From contig JBBIIE010000004.1 in NCBI GenBank assembly GCA_037446605.1, forward strand, positions 1-64,000: DNA of 64,000 bases, read 5' to 3'. Position numbers and translations under genes: made by a program. The first letter of the stretch is position 1; each line of letters opens with the position of its first letter. Positions 43,150-52,406 of this stretch are shown one piece after another. The notes beneath the pieces are model-generated. The model saw only the letters and a program-made list of their open reading frames with translations, was not told the DNA's origin and made no database searches. This DNA comes from JANXAZ01 sp037446605. Lineage in GTDB: Bacteria > Pseudomonadota > Alphaproteobacteria > Geminicoccales > Geminicoccaceae.

Positions 43150-44229
43150 ATGCCCTGGCAACCGACGCGCCGTCGCCTGCTCGAGCTCACCGGCGGAACC
43201 GCCGCCGGCCTGGCTCTCGCCGGCCCGCTGCGCGCCGCCGACCCGCTCAAGGTCGGGTTCGTCTATGTCGGGCCGATCGGCGACCACGGCTGGACCTACC
43301 GCCACGACCTGGGGCGCCGGGCGATCGAGGCCGCGCTCGCCGACAAGGTGAAGACCGCCTATGTCGAGAACGTGTCCGAAGGGCCGGATGCGGAGCGGGT
43401 CATCCGCCAGCTCGCGAGCTCCGGGCACGGGCTCGTGTTCACCACCTCCTTCGGCTTCATGAATGCCACCGAGAAGGTGGCGCGCGCCTTCCCCAAGGTG
43501 AAGTTCGAGCACGCCACCGGCTACAAGCGGCTCGAGAACCTCGCCACCTACGATGCGCGCTTCTACGAGGGCCGCGCCGTGATCGGCACGATCGCGGGTC
43601 ATCTGAGCAGGACCAAGAAGATCGGCTACATCGGCAGCTTCCCGATCCCCGAGGTCGTGATGGGCATCAACGCCTTCACCCTCGCGGCCCACAGGATCGA
43701 TCCCTCGATCCTGGTGCGCGTGATCTGGGTCAACAGCTGGTACGATCCGGGCAAGGAGGCGGACGCCGCCAAGGCGCACATCGACCAGGGCGCCGACATC
43801 ATCGTCCAGCACACCGACAGCCCGGCGGCGGTCCAGGTCGCCGAGGAGCGCGGGCTCATGGCCTTCGGCCAGGCCTCCGACATGCGCCGCTTCGGCCCGA
43901 ACGCGCAGCTCACCGCGATCGTCGACAACTGGGACGCCTATTACGTGAGCCGCGCGAGGGCGGTCCTCGACGGCACCTGGAAGAGCCACGCGGTGTGGAT
44001 GGGCATCAAGGACGGCGCGGTCGAGATCGCGCCCTACGGGCCCAAGGTGAGCGAGCCGGCCCGGCAGGCTGCGGACGCGGTCAAGGCCGGGATCGTGGCG
44101 GGCACGCTGCATCCCTTCACCGGACCGATCAAGGACCAGAAGGGCACGGAGCGGATCCCCGCCGGCCGCCACGCCAGCGACGAGGAGCTGCACAGGATGG
44201 ACTGGTACGTGCCGGGGGTGACCGCCTGA
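43150..44229 (+). CDS. BMP/PnrA-family substrate-binding lipoprotein-like protein
   Basis: This 359-aa protein resembles the BMP (Med/PnrA) family of ABC-transporter binding proteins for purine nucleosides and related compounds. The N-terminus has a Tat-like signal (RRRLLELTGG, ending LRAAD). The mature part starts LKVGFVYVGPIGDHGWTYRHD, the family hallmark. No permease or ATPase genes follow, so it either serves a distant transporter or acts as a sensor. ATG 43150 follows GGAGGA. It is divergent from the SDR-E1 cluster, which may be regulated with it. Confidence 0.88.
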   Translation: MPWQPTRRRLLELTGGTAAGLALAGPLRAADPLKVGFVYVGPIGDHGWTYRHDLGRRAIEAALADKVKTAYVENVSEGPDAERVIRQLASSGHGLVFTTSFGFMNATEKVARAFPKVKFEHATGYKRLENLATYDARFYEGRAVIGTIAGHLSRTKKIGYIGSFPIPEVVMGINAFTLAAHRIDPSILVRVIWVNSWYDPGKEADAAKAHIDQGADIIVQHTDSPAAVQVAEERGLMAFGQASDMRRFGPNAQLTAIVDNWDAYYVSRARAVLDGTWKSHAVWMGIKDGAVEIAPYGPKVSEPARQAADAVKAGIVAGTLHPFTGPIKDQKGTERIPAGRHASDEELHRMDWYVPGVTA

Positions 44230-44244
44230 CGCGACGCCCACCCG

Positions 44245-44270
44245 AAAAAAAAGGCCGCCCGAGGGCGGCC
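44245..44270 (-). terminator. Rho-independent terminator (minus strand)
   Basis: A 7-bp GC stem (GGCCGCC/GGCGGCC with a CGAG loop, 44253-44270) is followed on the minus strand by eight T residues (44252-44245). It can only work for minus-strand transcription. No protein gene on that strand precedes it within 400 bp; only tRNA-Leu or a small RNA does. Confidence 0.8.
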
Positions 44271-44400
44271 GAGTGAAAGGGGAGGCATCACAACGTCAGG
44301 GAGGACAGTGACCCGACCCGAGCCCGTCCGGGGCGGCGCCCCGGCGCGGTCCGCGCCGCGTCACGGGAGACTTGTACGCCGCCAATCCTGAACGAGGCGT
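44245..44400 (-). ncRNA. Candidate anti-Shine-Dalgarno small RNA
   Basis: The minus-strand segment ends in a strong terminator. Upstream of it are two CCTCCC motifs (complement at 44280-44285 and 44299-44304) spaced 13 nt apart and separated by unstructured sequence. Such C/U-rich anti-ribosome-binding-site motifs are known in alphaproteobacterial sRNAs (for example the CUCCUCCC-containing 'cuckoo' RNAs). No coding frame of quality is present and no clear promoter is visible, so the 5' end is arbitrary. The RNA could be read through from the tRNA-Leu promoter. Confidence 0.35.
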
Positions 44401-44567
44401 TAACGCGGAGCGGTTTTTTCGCGCGCCGCGGCGAAAGCGGATCCGGGTATGCCGGCGCCGTGTGACGATCGGTCGTGGCGACCCGGTGCGGGCGCCGCGA
44501 CGGATGGGAACGGCGTTCGGGGGCGCGTCCCGCCCGCGGCAGCACCCGTTCCGGCCGGATCGGCTGC

Positions 44568-44654
44568 TGGTGCCCCAGGAGGGGCTCGAACCCCCACGCC
44601 CTGACGGGCAGCAGATTTTGAGTCTGCCGCGTCTACCGGTTCCGCCACTGGGGC
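44568..44654 (-). tRNA. tRNA-Leu (anticodon CAA)
   Basis: A complete class II tRNA is visible on the minus strand. The acceptor stem GCCCCAG pairs with CTGGGGC. The anticodon stem GCAGA/TCTGC encloses loop CTCAAAA with anticodon CAA. A long variable arm and the T arm (GGGTTCGAGCCC) follow. CCA is encoded (44568-44570). It reads leucine UUG codons. Confidence 0.97.
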
Positions 44655-44664
44655 ACGCGCGCGG

Positions 44665-44693
44665 CCTCTAGGGCGCCGCCGGGCCGGGGTCAA
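44665..44693 (-). promoter_or_regulatory. Sigma-70-type promoter of tRNA-Leu
   Basis: On the minus strand, TTGACC (44693-44688), a 17-nt spacer, and TAGAGG (44670-44665) place the start about 4 nt before the tRNA-Leu 5' end. The -35 overlaps the 3' end of the NfeD-like gene. Confidence 0.55.
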
Positions 44694-45133
44694 GGATGGT
44701 CGGGCGCCGGTTCGACCTCGAGCTGGGTGCCGCGCGCGGCCACCACCCGGACCCGCCGCCCGGCGGGCAGGTCCGGCCCGCGCGCCAGCCAGACCGTGTC
44801 GCCGACCCGGACCTTGCCGCGCCCGTCGACGATCGGCTCGGCGAGCGTCACGAGCTCGCCCACGTAGGATTCGGCCCGGCGGTTGAGCGTCGCCTCGTCG
44901 GTCGGCGGCGGATGGCGGCGCCGCCAGGCGAGCCAGCCCGCCACGAGCGCCACGGTGGCGAGCGAGAAGACGGTCACCTGCCAGGGCCAGGCCAAGCTCG
45001 GCGCGAGCCAGACGAGGCTCCCGGTCAGGAGTGCCGCGAGCCCGAGCCAGATCAACACGAAGCCCGGGGCCACCGCCTCGAGGAGGACGAGGGCCCCGCC
45101 CAGGGTCCACCAGTGCCAGGCTTCGGGCGTCAC
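44690..45133 (-). CDS. NfeD-like membrane protein
   Basis: This 147-aa protein has three hydrophobic segments (about 8-30, 32-46, 50-70) followed by a C-terminal OB-fold domain (about 80-140), the NfeD short form. NfeD proteins pair with SPFH/stomatin proteins, and the SPFH gene lies immediately upstream with a 3-bp gap. The pair probably organises membrane microdomains or membrane quality control. Confidence 0.85.
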   Translation of the reverse strand: MTPEAWHWWTLGGALVLLEAVAPGFVLIWLGLAALLTGSLVWLAPSLAWPWQVTVFSLATVALVAGWLAWRRRHPPPTDEATLNRRAESYVGELVTLAEPIVDGRGKVRVGDTVWLARGPDLPAGRRVRVVAARGTQLEVEPAPDHP

Positions 45134-45136
45134 GGC

Positions 45137-46111
<975 letters not shown>

Positions 46112-46282
46112 GCCGGTCTCCTGGGCGGGCTCGGCGCCGTGGCCGTCTGATCGCACGGCAAGCCCTAACGAGTCGTCAAGGGCATCGTCCGCGCATTCCT
46201 TGCCGCGACGCCGCTCCTGGTCTATGCCGGCGATGGACCGCGTGTTCGGAGACCGGGCCTGCTGCGCGCCGGCTACGATTGG

Positions 46283-46837
46283 ATGATGCGCCAGGCGGCG
46301 GCGCCGGGGGCCGAACGGGCACTCGCGACCATCGCCTTCCTCGAGAGCTCGGTCTTCCCGATCCCGCCGGACGTCATGCTGATCCCGATGGTGCTCGCCC
46401 GCCCCGGGCGCGCCTGGCGGATCGTGCTGATCGCGACCGTCGCCTCGGTCCTGGGTGGCATCGTCGGCTATCTCATCGGCTATTTCCTCTACGAGACGGT
46501 CGGGCTCTGGGTGATCGAACTTTACGGTCTCGCCGAGAGGGCCGAGGCGTTCCGCCGCGGCTACGAGGAGTGGGGACTCCTGATCGTGCTCGTCGCCGGC
46601 TTCAGCCCCCTGCCCTACAAGGTGATCACGATCGCCAGCGGGGCCGCGGCGTTCGATCCCCTGGTCTTCACCTTGGCCTCGATCGCCTCGCGCGGCGCCC
46701 GGTTCCTCCTGGTCGCCGTGCTGCTCCGCTTGTTCGGCTCGACGATCCGCGGCTTCATCGAGGCCCGTCTCGGGCTCCTGACCGGCGCGTTCGCGGTTCT
46801 CCTGGTGCTCGGCTTCCTGGCGTTGCGCTATCTCTGA
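46283..46837 (+). CDS. YqaA/VTT-family membrane protein
   Basis: This 184-aa membrane protein has four to five helices and the VTT (SNARE-associated) fold of YqaA, with ESSVFPIPPDVMLIPM and the conserved FSPLPYKVITIASG. Its family is linked to membrane lipid handling and envelope integrity (DedA relatives). The conserved family start continues upstream of the ATG: the six codons before it read LRAGYDW, like the YDW seen in homologues. A CTG start or a missed upstream start near 46260 is therefore possible. Confidence 0.85.
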   Translation: MMRQAAAPGAERALATIAFLESSVFPIPPDVMLIPMVLARPGRAWRIVLIATVASVLGGIVGYLIGYFLYETVGLWVIELYGLAERAEAFRRGYEEWGLLIVLVAGFSPLPYKVITIASGAAAFDPLVFTLASIASRGARFLLVAVLLRLFGSTIRGFIEARLGLLTGAFAVLLVLGFLALRYL

Positions 46838-46868
46838 TGGAAGCCCGACAGGAGCGGATGGAGCGAAC

Positions 46869-47381
46869 GTGTCGGCGACCGTAAGGACCCTCGCAGGGAT
46901 CGGACCGTCTCCCGAGAGAGGCGGCCTCGCACTCGTGACGCTCGCCGCGGCGGGTGCCCTCGCGACCGCCTTCGGGCTCGAGCATCTGGGCGGCTACGCG
47001 CCCTGCTCGCTGTGCATCCTCGAGCGCTGGCCCTGGGCCCTCGCGCTCGCCGCGGGCATTCTCGGCCTCGCCGCGGGGCGGCCAAGACCGGCGCTGCTCG
47101 CGGTGGCCGTCCTGCTCGCCGGCAACGCCCTCCTGTCGCTCTACCATGTCGGCGTCGAGGCCGGCTGGTTCGCCGTGCCCGGAACCTGTGCCGCCGGCGG
47201 CGGTGCCACGACGATCGAGGAGCTGCGCGCCCAGCTGCTGGCGGCGCGGCCGACCTGCGACCGCGTCGCGCTCGAGGTGATGGGCGTCTCGCTCGCCGGC
47301 TGGAACGGCCTCGCCGCGGCGGCCGCGGCTTCGGTCGCCCTCTGGGCGGCGCTCGCGAGGCCGGCCCGCCTCAACAGCTGA
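46869..47381 (+). CDS. dsbB: Disulfide bond formation protein DsbB-like
   Basis: This 170-aa inner-membrane protein has four transmembrane helices. The first periplasmic cysteine pair is CSLC (about residues 46-49, followed by ILERWP), and the second pair lies in GTCAAGG and PTCDR. It would reoxidise DsbA using quinone. Translation starts at GTG 46869, 32 bp after the YqaA stop. Its 3' end overlaps the convergent universal stress gene by 11 bp. Confidence 0.9.
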   Translation: MSATVRTLAGIGPSPERGGLALVTLAAAGALATAFGLEHLGGYAPCSLCILERWPWALALAAGILGLAAGRPRPALLAVAVLLAGNALLSLYHVGVEAGWFAVPGTCAAGGGATTIEELRAQLLAARPTCDRVALEVMGVSLAGWNGLAAAAAASVALWAALARPARLNS

Positions 47382-48189
47382 ACAGCACGGCGTCGCGGGC
47401 GTGCTGCAGCACGTGCCGGGTGGCACCGCCGAGCACGAGCTGCCGCAGCCGCGAGTGGCCGTAGACGCCCATGACCAGGAGGTCGGCGCCGAACGCCTGC
47501 ATCCGCCCGAGCAGCGCGGCGCCGACGTCGGCGGTCTCGGCGAGGCGCCGGCCCGCGGCCGCCACGCCGTGCCGCTCCAGGAGAGCCAGGGCGCCGTCGA
47601 GGCTGTCCGCGCCCGACTCGCCGATCGTCACCACCTCGACCGCGAGTGCCGCCTGCAGGAACGGCAGCGCGTCCTTGAGGGCCCGGGCCGCCTCCCGGCG
47701 GCCGTTCCACCCCACCAGCACGCGACGGCCGAGCTCGGCCGGGAAGCCCTCGGGTGGGACCAGGAGCACCGGGCCGCCGGCACCCAGGGCCGCCTGCTCG
47801 ATCGGCTGCAGGGCGAGCGCGTCGATCCCCCGTGCCTCGACGCGCGGCCCGATGGTGAGGTCGGCGGTGCGGGCGACCTGCGCGAGGCACTCGCCCGGAT
47901 CGCCCTCGAGGTGCCGCCAGAGGGCCCCGGAAGCCGGCTCGCAGACCCGCTGGAAGCTCGCTTCCAGCCGCGCGGCCACGGCCTTGGCGGCCTCGCGCTG
48001 CGCCTCGATGATCTCGGGCCCGACATAAGCAGCGCCCTCGCCGTAGCCGACCGGCACGATCGGCGGCGGGGTCACGTGCAGAGCGACGAGCCGGGCACCC
48101 ATCCGTCGCCCGAGCTCGAGGGCGGCGCGCAGACGCGCCTCGTTGCCCTGATCGTCGGCGAGTTGAAGCAGGATCGTGCGATAGGTCAT
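47371..48189 (-). CDS. Universal stress protein (two USP domains)
   Basis: This 272-aa protein consists of two USP-like domains (about 1-145 and 150-272), the second ending in GVYGHSRLRQLVLGGATRHVL, with the G-x2-G-x9-G-(S/T) ATP-binding pattern. It likely responds to energy or oxidative stress. It is the last gene of the long phospholipid operon, starting 46 bp after the CDP-alcohol transferase stop. Confidence 0.88.
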   Translation of the reverse strand: MTYRTILLQLADDQGNEARLRAALELGRRMGARLVALHVTPPPIVPVGYGEGAAYVGPEIIEAQREAAKAVAARLEASFQRVCEPASGALWRHLEGDPGECLAQVARTADLTIGPRVEARGIDALALQPIEQAALGAGGPVLLVPPEGFPAELGRRVLVGWNGRREAARALKDALPFLQAALAVEVVTIGESGADSLDGALALLERHGVAAAGRRLAETADVGAALLGRMQAFGADLLVMGVYGHSRLRQLVLGGATRHVLQHARDAVLFSC

Positions 48190-48234
48190 GGCCCGACTGG
48201 TCCCCCGCGTGGCGCCCGAGACGCCGATCGGCGC

Positions 48235-48840
48235 TCAGCGTAGCAGCCGCCAGCCGGTGGCGATACGGGCGCCGGTCGTCAGCCAGCACATGGCCGAGAA
48301 CACCCAGGCGAGGATCGGGAAGGCGGCGGGGAGGAGGCAGGCCAGGGCGAGGAAGGCGATCGTCTCGCTGCCTTCGGTCAGCCCACCCAGATAGTAGAGC
48401 GACTTCTTGCCGCGCGCCTCGGTCACGAGTCCGCGGCGGCCGGCCATGATCGCGAAGGCGAGGAACGAGCTGCCGGTGCCCATGAAGGCGCACAGGAGCC
48501 AGGCGGCGGCGAGCGCGTTCGCCGCCGGATCGAGCAGGGCGAAGCCACACACCATGGCGGCGTAGACGATGAAGTCGAAGACGATGTCGAGGAAGCCGCC
48601 GCGGTCGGTCAGCCCGGTGTGGCGGGCGATCGCACCGTCGAGCCCGTCGGCCAGCCGGTTGAGGAGGAAGAGCGCGAGGCCGAGCGTGGGCGCGCCGAGC
48701 GCCACCGCCGCGGCGGCGAGGAGCCCGAGCGCGAAGCCGGCGACGCTGACCGCGTCCGCGCCCACCCCCATGCCGCCGAGCCTGCGGCCGAGCCGGCCGA
48801 GCGGCGGGTCGATCAGCCGGCGCGCCGCGGCATCCAGCAT
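48235..48840 (-). CDS. CDP-alcohol phosphatidyltransferase family protein
   Basis: This 201-aa membrane protein has the CDP-alcohol motif, DGLDGAIAR followed after eight residues by GGFLDIVFD, which binds CDP and two metal ions. About five to six hydrophobic helices surround it. The acceptor alcohol is unknown (glycerol phosphate, inositol, choline or similar). It follows pssA by 27 bp on the same strand, in a cluster of phospholipid genes. Confidence 0.87.
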   Translation of the reverse strand: MLDAAARRLIDPPLGRLGRRLGGMGVGADAVSVAGFALGLLAAAAVALGAPTLGLALFLLNRLADGLDGAIARHTGLTDRGGFLDIVFDFIVYAAMVCGFALLDPAANALAAAWLLCAFMGTGSSFLAFAIMAGRRGLVTEARGKKSLYYLGGLTEGSETIAFLALACLLPAAFPILAWVFSAMCWLTTGARIATGWRLLR

Positions 48841-48867
48841 GGCGATCGTCGGGTCGTGCGTCCGCTC

Positions 48868-49764
48868 TCAGGAGCGACCCTGTCGCGGCTCGAAGGGTAC
48901 GATCCGGTCCTTGGGCGGGGCTCCCCCGGCGGGCGAGGCGGAGGGCGGAGGGGTGGCCGGCTCGGGGGCGGCCGCGGCGGCCGCCGTGACCTCGCCGGTG
49001 ATCGCCTCCTCGCGCCGCATGCGCGCCGCCACGACGACGCTCGCCGGGATCGAGGCGAGGTAGGCGAGCGCCACGATCGAGAGGGTCAGCCAGGGCTCGG
49101 TCACGAGGAAGGCCATGACGAGCCCGGCGATCGCCAGGGTGGGGACGATCTGGTCGGGCTCGAGCCGCAGCTTCTTGGCCGAGAAGGTCGGCACGCGGCT
49201 GACCATGAGCACGGCGACCAGCACCAGGGTCGCGGCGTTCAGGCCGGCGCTCCGCGACCAGCCCTGGCCGAACGCGAACCAGGTGATCATCGGCGTGAGG
49301 GCGAGCCCCGCCGCGGCCGGCGCCGGCACGCCCGTGAAGAAGTGCTGCGACCAGCGCGGGCGCTGCGGGTCGTCGATCTCGGTGTTGAAGCGGGCGAGGC
49401 GCAGCGCGCAGCAGACCGCGAACAGCATGGCGATCGCCCAGCCGATGCCGCGGATCGGCTGCAGCGCCCAGTAGTAGACGATCACCGCCGGGGCCACACC
49501 GAAGTTGAAGAAGTCGGCGAGGCTGTCGAGTTCGGCGCCGATCCTGCTCTGGATGTTCAAGAGCCGCGCCGCGCGCCCGTCGAGCCCGTCCAGCACGCCC
49601 GCCGCCACGATCAGGGCGACCGCCAGGTCGTAGCGCCCGTCGAGCCCGTAGCGCAGCGCCGTCATGCCGGCGCACAGGCTCAGGATGGTGAACAGGTTCG
49701 GCACCATGTGCAGCAGCGGACGCCGCGTCCGCTGCCGCTGCCGACGTCGGCTGCGCAGCATCAT
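48868..49764 (-). CDS. pssA: CDP-diacylglycerol-serine O-phosphatidyltransferase
   Basis: This 298-aa membrane enzyme makes phosphatidylserine from CDP-diacylglycerol and serine. The CDP-alcohol motif DGLDGRAAR, then GAELDSLADFFNFG, is complete, with about eight helices. The C-terminal 45 residues are a proline/alanine-rich tail without known role. Its ATG overlaps the psd stop as ATGA, so synthase and decarboxylase are coupled, the usual phosphatidylethanolamine pathway. Confidence 0.93.
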   Translation of the reverse strand: MMLRSRRRQRQRTRRPLLHMVPNLFTILSLCAGMTALRYGLDGRYDLAVALIVAAGVLDGLDGRAARLLNIQSRIGAELDSLADFFNFGVAPAVIVYYWALQPIRGIGWAIAMLFAVCCALRLARFNTEIDDPQRPRWSQHFFTGVPAPAAAGLALTPMITWFAFGQGWSRSAGLNAATLVLVAVLMVSRVPTFSAKKLRLEPDQIVPTLAIAGLVMAFLVTEPWLTLSIVALAYLASIPASVVVAARMRREEAITGEVTAAAAAAPEPATPPPSASPAGGAPPKDRIVPFEPRQGRS

Positions 49765-50483
49765 GCCACCCGTCCCCGCCCGGGCGCGCGCCGACCGTCG
49801 AGGTCGGCGAGCACCGTCTCGCCGGCGATCGTGCGCTGGCCGGGCAGGACCAGCGGCACCGTGCCCTCCGGCAGGTACACATCGCAGCGGCTGCCGAAGC
49901 GAATCAAGCCCACGCGATCACCGGCCCCCAACACCGTTCCCGGCCCGACGAACGGCACGATGCGCCGCGCCACCAGCCCGGCGATCTGCACGAGCCCGAC
50001 GCGCGCGCCCGTCTCCCCCTCGATCAGCCAGGACAGCCGCTCGTTCTCGTCCGAGGCCTTGTCGAACGAGGCGTTGAGGAAGCGGCCCGGATGGTGCGTG
50101 CGGGCGAGCACCCGGCCGGCCAGCGGTGTGCGGTTCACGTGCACGTCGAAGACGTTCATGAAGATGCCGACGCAGGGCCGCGGCGCCTCGCCCAGGCCGA
50201 GCTCGGGCGGCGGCCGGCGCGGCGTCACCGCCACCACCCGGCCGTCGGCCGGGCTCACCACGAGGCCGGGCGCGTCGGGCGTGACCCGGGCGGGATCGCG
50301 GAAGAACCAGGCGCACCAGGCAGCGAGCGCGAGGCCGGGCCAGACGAGCGGCCGCCAGAGCAGCGCCAGCAGCAGCGCCAGCAGCAGGAAGGCCGCGACG
50401 AACCGCCAGCCGTCGCGGTGGATCGGCGCCAGGAGGCCCGGCTGCGCCCCCGGCTCGGCCACCCTCTCCTCAGCCCTCGCCAT
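49761..50483 (-). CDS. psd: Phosphatidylserine decarboxylase proenzyme
   Basis: This 240-aa protein converts phosphatidylserine to phosphatidylethanolamine. It has an N-terminal membrane helix pair (about 22-50) and the self-cleavage site Gly-Ser in RFGSRCD, where the Ser becomes the pyruvoyl group. HVNRTPLAGRV and DKASDENER are family landmarks. ATG 50483 is the typical start; the longer frame to 50636 overlaps the neighbouring gene and is rejected. It overlaps that upstream gene by 14 bp. Confidence 0.94.
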   Translation of the reverse strand: MARAEERVAEPGAQPGLLAPIHRDGWRFVAAFLLLALLLALLWRPLVWPGLALAAWCAWFFRDPARVTPDAPGLVVSPADGRVVAVTPRRPPPELGLGEAPRPCVGIFMNVFDVHVNRTPLAGRVLARTHHPGRFLNASFDKASDENERLSWLIEGETGARVGLVQIAGLVARRIVPFVGPGTVLGAGDRVGLIRFGSRCDVYLPEGTVPLVLPGQRTIAGETVLADLDGRRAPGRGRVA

Positions 50484-51210
50484 CGCCCGGGCCCGCCTCC
50501 TCCCTGAGGAACACACCGTCCATCTGCAGCTCGCGGCCGCTCCCCGGGTCGACATAGCCCGGCAGGAACAGCCAGGGAACGTAGCCGAGTGCCGCGACCC
50601 GGTCGACCATCCGCCGCCAGTCGGTCTCGCCGACATAGAGCGGCACCAGGGCCAGTTCGAGCTGCAGCCCCACGATCGCCGGCAAGAGGCCGGTCAGGCC
50701 GTCGAGCGCGGCGTCCTCCGAGCCCTGCAGGTCGAGCTTGACGAACAGGCGGCGGGCCCGGCCGTCCCGCAGCTCCGGCAGCTCGTCCAGGCGGCAGGTC
50801 GGCACCTCGATCGTGCGGACCGGCCGCGAGCCGGGCGAGAGCCGGTCGAGCCGGGCGCTGCGCGGCAGGAGCGAGCTCATGTCGCTCTCCGCCGAGACCT
50901 CGAGCCGGGCGCGCCCGGAGGTGGCGGCGAGGGCGACCGCCGGGCCGATCCGCCAGGCCGGGTCGCCGGCCGCCCGGTGCCGCAGGCGGGCGTGCAGCTC
51001 CGGGATCGGCTCGATCGACAGCACCGGTCCGCGCCAGCCCTCGGCGCGCAGCAGCCGGACGTACTGGCCCTCGTTGGCGCCGCCGTCGACCACGAGCTCG
51101 ACCGCGCGGCGCTCGAGCAGGTTGACCAGCCGGCGGACCGGCGCGCGCGCCTTGCGCAGCGGCAACAGCTCGAAGCCCAGCGCGCGGGCCAGCCTCCTGA
51201 CCGGGCTCAC
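50470..51210 (-). CDS. FkbM-family methyltransferase
   Basis: This 246-aa protein resembles FkbM methyltransferases, which use S-adenosylmethionine. The SAM-binding motif is VDGGANEGQYVRLL near residues 40-53, and a later VKLDLQGSEDAALDG holds the conserved Asp. FkbM enzymes often methylate sugars in polysaccharides or natural products. Translation starts at GTG 51210, overlapping the cyclase stop (GTGA). It connects the cyclase to the psd-pssA genes in one operon. The substrate is unknown. Confidence 0.85.
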   Translation of the reverse strand: MSPVRRLARALGFELLPLRKARAPVRRLVNLLERRAVELVVDGGANEGQYVRLLRAEGWRGPVLSIEPIPELHARLRHRAAGDPAWRIGPAVALAATSGRARLEVSAESDMSSLLPRSARLDRLSPGSRPVRTIEVPTCRLDELPELRDGRARRLFVKLDLQGSEDAALDGLTGLLPAIVGLQLELALVPLYVGETDWRRMVDRVAALGYVPWLFLPGYVDPGSGRELQMDGVFLREEAGPGDGEG

Positions 51211-52406
51211 GGCCGCTCGACCAGGGCCAGCACCTCGACCGGCTCCTGCACCCCGCGCAGCGGGAAGCGGCCGAGCGGCTCCAGGAACTCGGCGCCGCAG
51301 GCGCAGCCGGCGGCGAACGGGCCCGACAGCAGCACCTCGCGGCCGAGCTCCTTGGCGAGCTGCTGGAGCCGGGCGGCGACGTTGACTGCCGGGCCGATGA
51401 CCGTGAAGTCGAGCCGGGTCGGCGTGCCGATGTTGCCGTACATCACGTCGCCCACGTGCAGGGCGAGGCCGAATCCGAGGGGTGCCGCGCCCTGCTCCAG
51501 CCGGCTGCGGTTGAGCGCGCGCATGCCGCTGCGCGCCTCGCTCGCCGCCTGCAGCGCCCGGAAGCAGGCCGCCTCGCCCGCGAGCGGGAAGATCGCGAGC
51601 ATGCCGTCGCCGGTGAACTTCAGGATCTCGCCGCCCTGCGCATCCACCGGCCCGCCCATCACCTCGAAGAAGCGGTTGAGGATCTCCAGGACCTCGTCGC
51701 GCGGCCGGGTCTCGGAGAGGCTCGTGAACTCGCGCAGGTCGCACTGCCAGATCGCAGCGCGGACGGTGAGGCCACTGCCGCGGCGGATCTCGCCCGCGAG
51801 GATGCGCTCGCCGGCGTGCCGCCCGACATAGGTGTCGAGGAGGGTGCGCGCGATCCGCCGGTTGAGGCGGATCTCGATCGCCATGGCGAGCAACGGCAGG
51901 ATCTCGCCGAGCGCCACGAGATCCTCGGATCGGAAGCCGCCGGGCCGCGCCGTGGCCCAGGTGCAGGCGTGTCGCGTGCCGTCGGTGAAGGACATCGGCA
52001 GGGCGACGTAGTCGGTCAGGCCCTGGGCACGGAGTTCGGCGTAGATCGGGAACTCGCCGGGCGCCGGGGTCTCGAGGTCGAGCCGCTGGTGGATCGCCTC
52101 CGCCCCCTCGAACAGCGCCCTGACCGGGCTGTTGAGATAGCCCGGATCGACCGACAGCCCGTGGCCGAAGAGGGTCAGCTCGCCCCGCTCCATGCCCGGC
52201 CGCCAGAGCAGCCGGGCACCGTAGAACTGGGGGTGCAGGGTGCGCAGCTGGAGGGTGACGCGGGCGAGCGGCAGCCCGTCCTCGAGCAGCCGTGCCCCGA
52301 CGCCCGCGAGCAAGACGTCGATCAGCCGCTCGCGGTGGCTCTCCCGGGCCAGCCAGTCGAGCGTGCGCAGCCGGACGGCCGGCCAGGAGCCCGCGGGTCC
52401 GCTCAT
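51207..52406 (-). CDS. Class III adenylate cyclase
   Basis: This 399-aa protein has an N-terminal region of unknown type (about 1-205; perhaps a small-molecule sensor, no clear membrane helix) and a C-terminal class III cyclase domain (about 215-399). Catalytic features are intact: metal-binding D223 (QCDLREFT) and D267 (KFTGDG), adenine-selective K263 and D333 (RLDFTVIG), and transition-state N342 and R346 (VNVAARL). K and D at the selectivity positions predict ATP as substrate. Its ATG overlaps the cNMP-binding gene stop. Confidence 0.9.
   Translation of the reverse strand: MSGPAGSWPAVRLRTLDWLARESHRERLIDVLLAGVGARLLEDGLPLARVTLQLRTLHPQFYGARLLWRPGMERGELTLFGHGLSVDPGYLNSPVRALFEGAEAIHQRLDLETPAPGEFPIYAELRAQGLTDYVALPMSFTDGTRHACTWATARPGGFRSEDLVALGEILPLLAMAIEIRLNRRIARTLLDTYVGRHAGERILAGEIRRGSGLTVRAAIWQCDLREFTSLSETRPRDEVLEILNRFFEVMGGPVDAQGGEILKFTGDGMLAIFPLAGEAACFRALQAASEARSGMRALNRSRLEQGAAPLGFGLALHVGDVMYGNIGTPTRLDFTVIGPAVNVAARLQQLAKELGREVLLSGPFAAGCACGAEFLEPLGRFPLRGVQEPVEVLALVERP

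Noticed and set aside
44288..44545. 85-aa minus-strand frame between BMP gene and tRNA-Leu
   Set aside because: Low-complexity Arg/Pro-rich translation with no ribosome-binding site; the segment fits a noncoding RNA better.
49761..50636. Longer psd reading starting at 50636
   Set aside because: It would overlap the FkbM gene by 167 bp and add unrelated residues; ATG 50483 gives the normal length.
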